DNA from: a bacterium | GTDB taxonomy: Bacteria > Patescibacteria > Microgenomatia > UBA1400 > UBA12108 | DNA length: 8,322 nt | Direction of reading: 5' to 3' | Assembly: GCA_021788365.1 (NCBI GenBank) | Contig: JAJYKS010000014.1 | Coordinates: forward strand, 1 to 8,322 | In this document: positions 6,980 to 8,322 of the stretch, one piece after another | Layout: the number at the start of each line of letters is the position of its first letter | Numbering within the stretch: position 1 is the stretch's first letter | Position numbers and translations under genes: made by a program | The notes under the pieces: model-generated | Seen by the model: the letters and a program-made list of their open reading frames with translations, nothing else | Databases searched by the model: none | Told to the model about the DNA's origin: nothing

Positions 6980-7410
6980 ATACCAAGTTCCCCGAGAGAT
7001 TCCGATAATTCACTTTCGCGCTTTGCGAGTCCATCAAAGTATGTGTGATATGTTTGTTTATCCCATACCTCAACGCGTGTTATCGTCCCAGCGAAGACAA
7101 CTTCTTTTTTTATATTTACAGATTCTGCGAGTGGTGTTGGAAACCTTGTTCTTCCTTGTTCGTCAAACTCAATTGGAGCTGCGTTGTAGGTCATAAGGCG
7201 GAGAAAATCTCGAGCCGTCTTTTGTCCGATGGGCAAGTTACGGAGTTTTGCTGATAGTTCGGTCCAATATTCCTCACTAAACATGAATAGGCAGCCATCG
7301 AGTCCTTTGGTAACTATGCCACCATCGCCCAGACCTTCACGAAATCTCTTAGGCACGGCGACACGACCCTGAGCCTCAATTGTGTGGTAATATGTGCCAA
7401 TGAATTCCAT
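6976..7410 (-). CDS. mraZ: Transcriptional regulator MraZ
   Basis: A DNA-binding protein with two SpoVT-AbrB-like domains that in studied bacteria binds repeats upstream of its own gene and controls the dcw operon. From ATG 7410 the protein has 144 aa, the normal MraZ length. The first half has GTYYHTIEAQGRVAVPKRFR (5-24), matching the family's DxKGRxxxPxxFR pattern with Glu in place of the first Asp. The second half repeats the pattern as EFDEQGRTRFP (81-91). DGCLFMF (38-44) is also typical. An in-frame ATG at 7431 would add seven residues (MRNKLIT) and has GGTGA just upstream. I prefer 7410 because family members begin right before the GxYxH motif, but 7431 cannot be excluded. The gene has its own promoter and operator-like repeats upstream and overlaps rsmH by 4 nt. 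Confidence 0.95.
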   Translation of the reverse strand: MEFIGTYYHTIEAQGRVAVPKRFREGLGDGGIVTKGLDGCLFMFSEEYWTELSAKLRNLPIGQKTARDFLRLMTYNAAPIEFDEQGRTRFPTPLAESVNIKKEVVFAGTITRVEVWDKQTYHTYFDGLAKRESELSESLGELGI

Positions 7411-7425
7411 AGTTATAAGTTTATT

Positions 7426-7450
7426 CCTCATTTATCACCAATAATCACCA
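7426..7450 (-). promoter_or_regulatory. Predicted MraZ operator: direct repeats with 10-bp period
   Basis: Reading the minus strand from 7450, TGGTG, five bases, TGGTG, five bases and a weaker TGAGG occur at 7450-7446, 7440-7436 and 7430-7426. Known MraZ sites are TGGGN-like repeats separated by 5 nt and placed between the mraZ promoter and its start codon; spacing and position agree here. The first two repeats are identical over TGGTGAT. The repeats are seen directly; MraZ binding is inferred. Confidence 0.7.
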
Positions 7451-7458
7451 CTAGATTA

Positions 7459-7487
7459 AGGATAGGTTAATTTGATATATTTGTCAA
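7459..7487 (-). promoter_or_regulatory. mraZ: Sigma70-type promoter of the mraZ operon
   Basis: A perfect -35 box TTGACA (7487-7482), a 17-nt AT-rich spacer and a -10 box TATCCT (7464-7459, four of six matches to consensus) face mraZ. Transcription would begin near 7452, at the edge of the operator-like repeats, giving a leader of roughly 20-45 nt depending on the mraZ start. A short inverted repeat, GTCAA-5 nt-TTGAC (7483-7497), overlaps the -35 box. Confidence 0.75.
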
Positions 7488-7576
7488 CGGTTTTGACCTA
7501 GGAAATCTCGGTTTGATACAAACCCAAATACTACCCGAAAATACAGGCTATGGGACTAGGAAAATGGACGGTAAAT

Positions 7577-8168
7577 TTACTTTTTGTCGGAACCGTCGAT
7601 TGAACTGCGGGTATATTTGATACTGAGTAAAGATTCGAGCAATGGAAACTGAGTATATGGTTGATGAAAAGACCCTGATCCCATGTGGCCTTCGTTGGAA
7701 CGAATGACGAGTGTACCGCCCGTTTTGCGCCACATGTATAGCCCTTCTTCTTGGTCTATCGTCCATGGATCATTATCGGAATGAATATAAACAATATCTC
7801 TCGCGGCATTTTTTATCTTTTCCCAATTATAGTTTTGTTGAAGAATAGGTACTGGGACATTTTTGTCTCCACGCAAGGCACGCGCAAAACCTGCCACAAG
7901 AATTGCTTTATGGATCTGGACACCAATATTTTCAAGAACGCTTAGAAGCAAGGGTCCGCCAGACGAGTGTCCAATAACCACCGTATCTTTGTTATATGCC
8001 CCCCCCCAAAGCGACGGGAAGCCATTTCTCGATTGTTGGACTATCGGCATCTGGTAGTTGAGGTACCCAAACATCGTAGCCCAACCCCTCAAGATATTTT
8101 TTTATAGATGGGAACCAAAATGAATCTGGCGTGGAGCCGGTACCGTGAAATAAAATCGCATTTTTCAT
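7577..8168 (-). pseudogene. RBBP9/YdeN-family serine hydrolase, frameshifted at a G9 tract
   Basis: Two reading frames together make one small alpha/beta hydrolase. From ATG 8168 the first frame gives MKNAILFHGTGSTPDSFW and runs 54 codons to a run of nine G (plus-strand C 7999-8007), then ends at a TAA at 7992 after 58 aa. Dropping one G restores a 196-aa protein ending at 7577, near the usual 190 aa of this family. In the restored protein the nucleophile motif is GHSSG (66-70, Ser68), the likely acid is in SDNDPW (130-135) and the His is in EGHMG (159-163), so the whole triad is kept. Only this single base is wrong, so the lesion is recent, phase-variable or a base-calling error. RBBP9/YdeN proteins are cytoplasmic serine hydrolases; the substrate here is unknown. 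The second fragment alone (from about 8092) would lack the N-terminal strand and HGTG oxyanion region. Confidence 0.82.
7999..8007. repeat. Nine-base C/G homopolymer inside the hydrolase gene
   Basis: C9 on the plus strand reads as G9 in the gene. It sits exactly where the two hydrolase frames meet. Tracts of this length slip easily during replication and are also a frequent sequencing error site. Confidence 0.95.
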
Positions 8169-8186
8169 AGTTGTAGTATACAACTA
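8168..8186. repeat. Inverted repeat at the hydrolase start codon
   Basis: The 8-bp arms TAGTTGTA and TACAACTA are perfect inverted copies around a 3-nt centre GTA. The repeat spans the stop codon of the upstream gene (8186-8184) and reaches the first base of the hydrolase ATG (8168). It could be an operator, or an mRNA hairpin that limits initiation; no Shine-Dalgarno is visible here. Confidence 0.7.
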
Positions 8187-8322
8187 CTCGTTTGTCACTA
8201 TAAAGATGGTGCCGGTCGAAGTTGCGGACAACGTGCTGCCAGAGACCTTGGCGCCTGTCACTTTTACCCACGCAGCATTTTGCCACGTGTAGAGCGTGAG
8301 ATTTTGATAGGAACCGGCTGGG
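8184..8322 (-). CDS. C-terminal fragment of a hypothetical, probably exported protein
   Basis: An open frame enters from the right edge and ends at TAG 8186-8184, giving the last 45 residues of a protein. The fragment is rich in Thr, Ser, Gly and aromatic residues in an alternating pattern (YQNLTLYTWQNAAWVKVTG, then SGSTLSATSTGTIFIVTNE), suggesting short beta strands like the tails of large secreted or surface proteins. I do not recognise a family. The hydrolase ATG lies 15 nt downstream, so the two may share a transcript. Too little is present to give a function, and the frame could still be chance, although 45 codons ending just before a gene is reasonable support. Confidence 0.55.
   Translation of the reverse strand, partial: PAGSYQNLTLYTWQNAAWVKVTGAKVSGSTLSATSTGTIFIVTNE

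Noticed and set aside
7488..7576. Possible terminator between the hydrolase and mraZ
   Set aside because: Only short stems are present (for example GTTTG-ATA-CAAAC at 7511-7523), with no T-run after them on the minus strand.
8089..8286. Minus-strand open frame of 65 codons overlapping both the hydrolase and the upstream fragment
   Set aside because: It runs out of frame across the clear hydrolase N-terminus (HGTG region) and the in-frame end of the upstream protein, and shows no motif.
1..8322. New defence, mobile or RNA-based system
   Set aside because: I looked for CRISPR-like repeats, transposase motifs, toxin-antitoxin pairs, tRNA or rRNA segments and phage genes and saw none. Apart from the partial right-edge fragment, all gene content is accounted for by cell wall and division genes, a dehydrogenase-like protein and a hydrolase.

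Overview
The window carries a division and cell wall (dcw) cluster, all on the minus strand, from a bacterium that looks like a member of the Candidate Phyla Radiation (Patescibacteria). That placement is an inference. It rests on reduced single-domain versions of usually larger enzymes (a MurE-like ligase without its N-terminal domain, a GlmU-like uridylyltransferase without the acetyltransferase domain), very tight gene packing, and a shortened, reshuffled dcw order. TGA ends several genes (mraZ, rsmH, murE), so the code is standard table 11. This argues against the Gracilibacteria/Absconditabacteria lineages, which read TGA as glycine.

Layout in the direction of transcription (high to low coordinates). 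8322-8184: the last 45 codons of an unknown, probably exported protein. 8168-7577: a small RBBP9/YdeN-like serine hydrolase whose frame is broken at a run of nine G. 7576-7488: a gap with no clear terminator. 7487-7459: a good sigma70-type promoter (perfect TTGACA, 17-nt spacer, TATCCT), followed by 10-bp-period direct repeats that look like MraZ operator boxes. Then mraZ, rsmH (mraW), an FtsL-like bitopic protein, an FtsI-type class B penicillin-binding protein, a murE-like ligase, a GlmU-like sugar nucleotidyltransferase, a MurC/Mpl-like ligase, and a D-2-hydroxyacid dehydrogenase-like gene that runs off the left edge.

From mraZ to the dehydrogenase every junction is a 4-nt ATGA overlap or a short gap (the longest is 27 nt), so the whole set is probably one transcript driven from the mraZ promoter and autoregulated by MraZ. 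The genes cover transcriptional control (mraZ), 16S rRNA methylation (rsmH), septal peptidoglycan synthesis (ftsL, ftsI) and peptidoglycan precursor supply (UDP-GlcNAc formation, MurC/Mpl-like and MurE-like ligation).

The two ends differ from the core. The dehydrogenase is visibly AT-richer than the adjoining murC-like gene and lacks the family's catalytic arginine. The hydrolase carries a homopolymer frameshift. The murC-like gene contains two perfect long-stem hairpins. I see no tRNA, rRNA, CRISPR array, transposase, phage gene or recognisable defence system; the window is mainly a lineage-specific variant of a known cluster.
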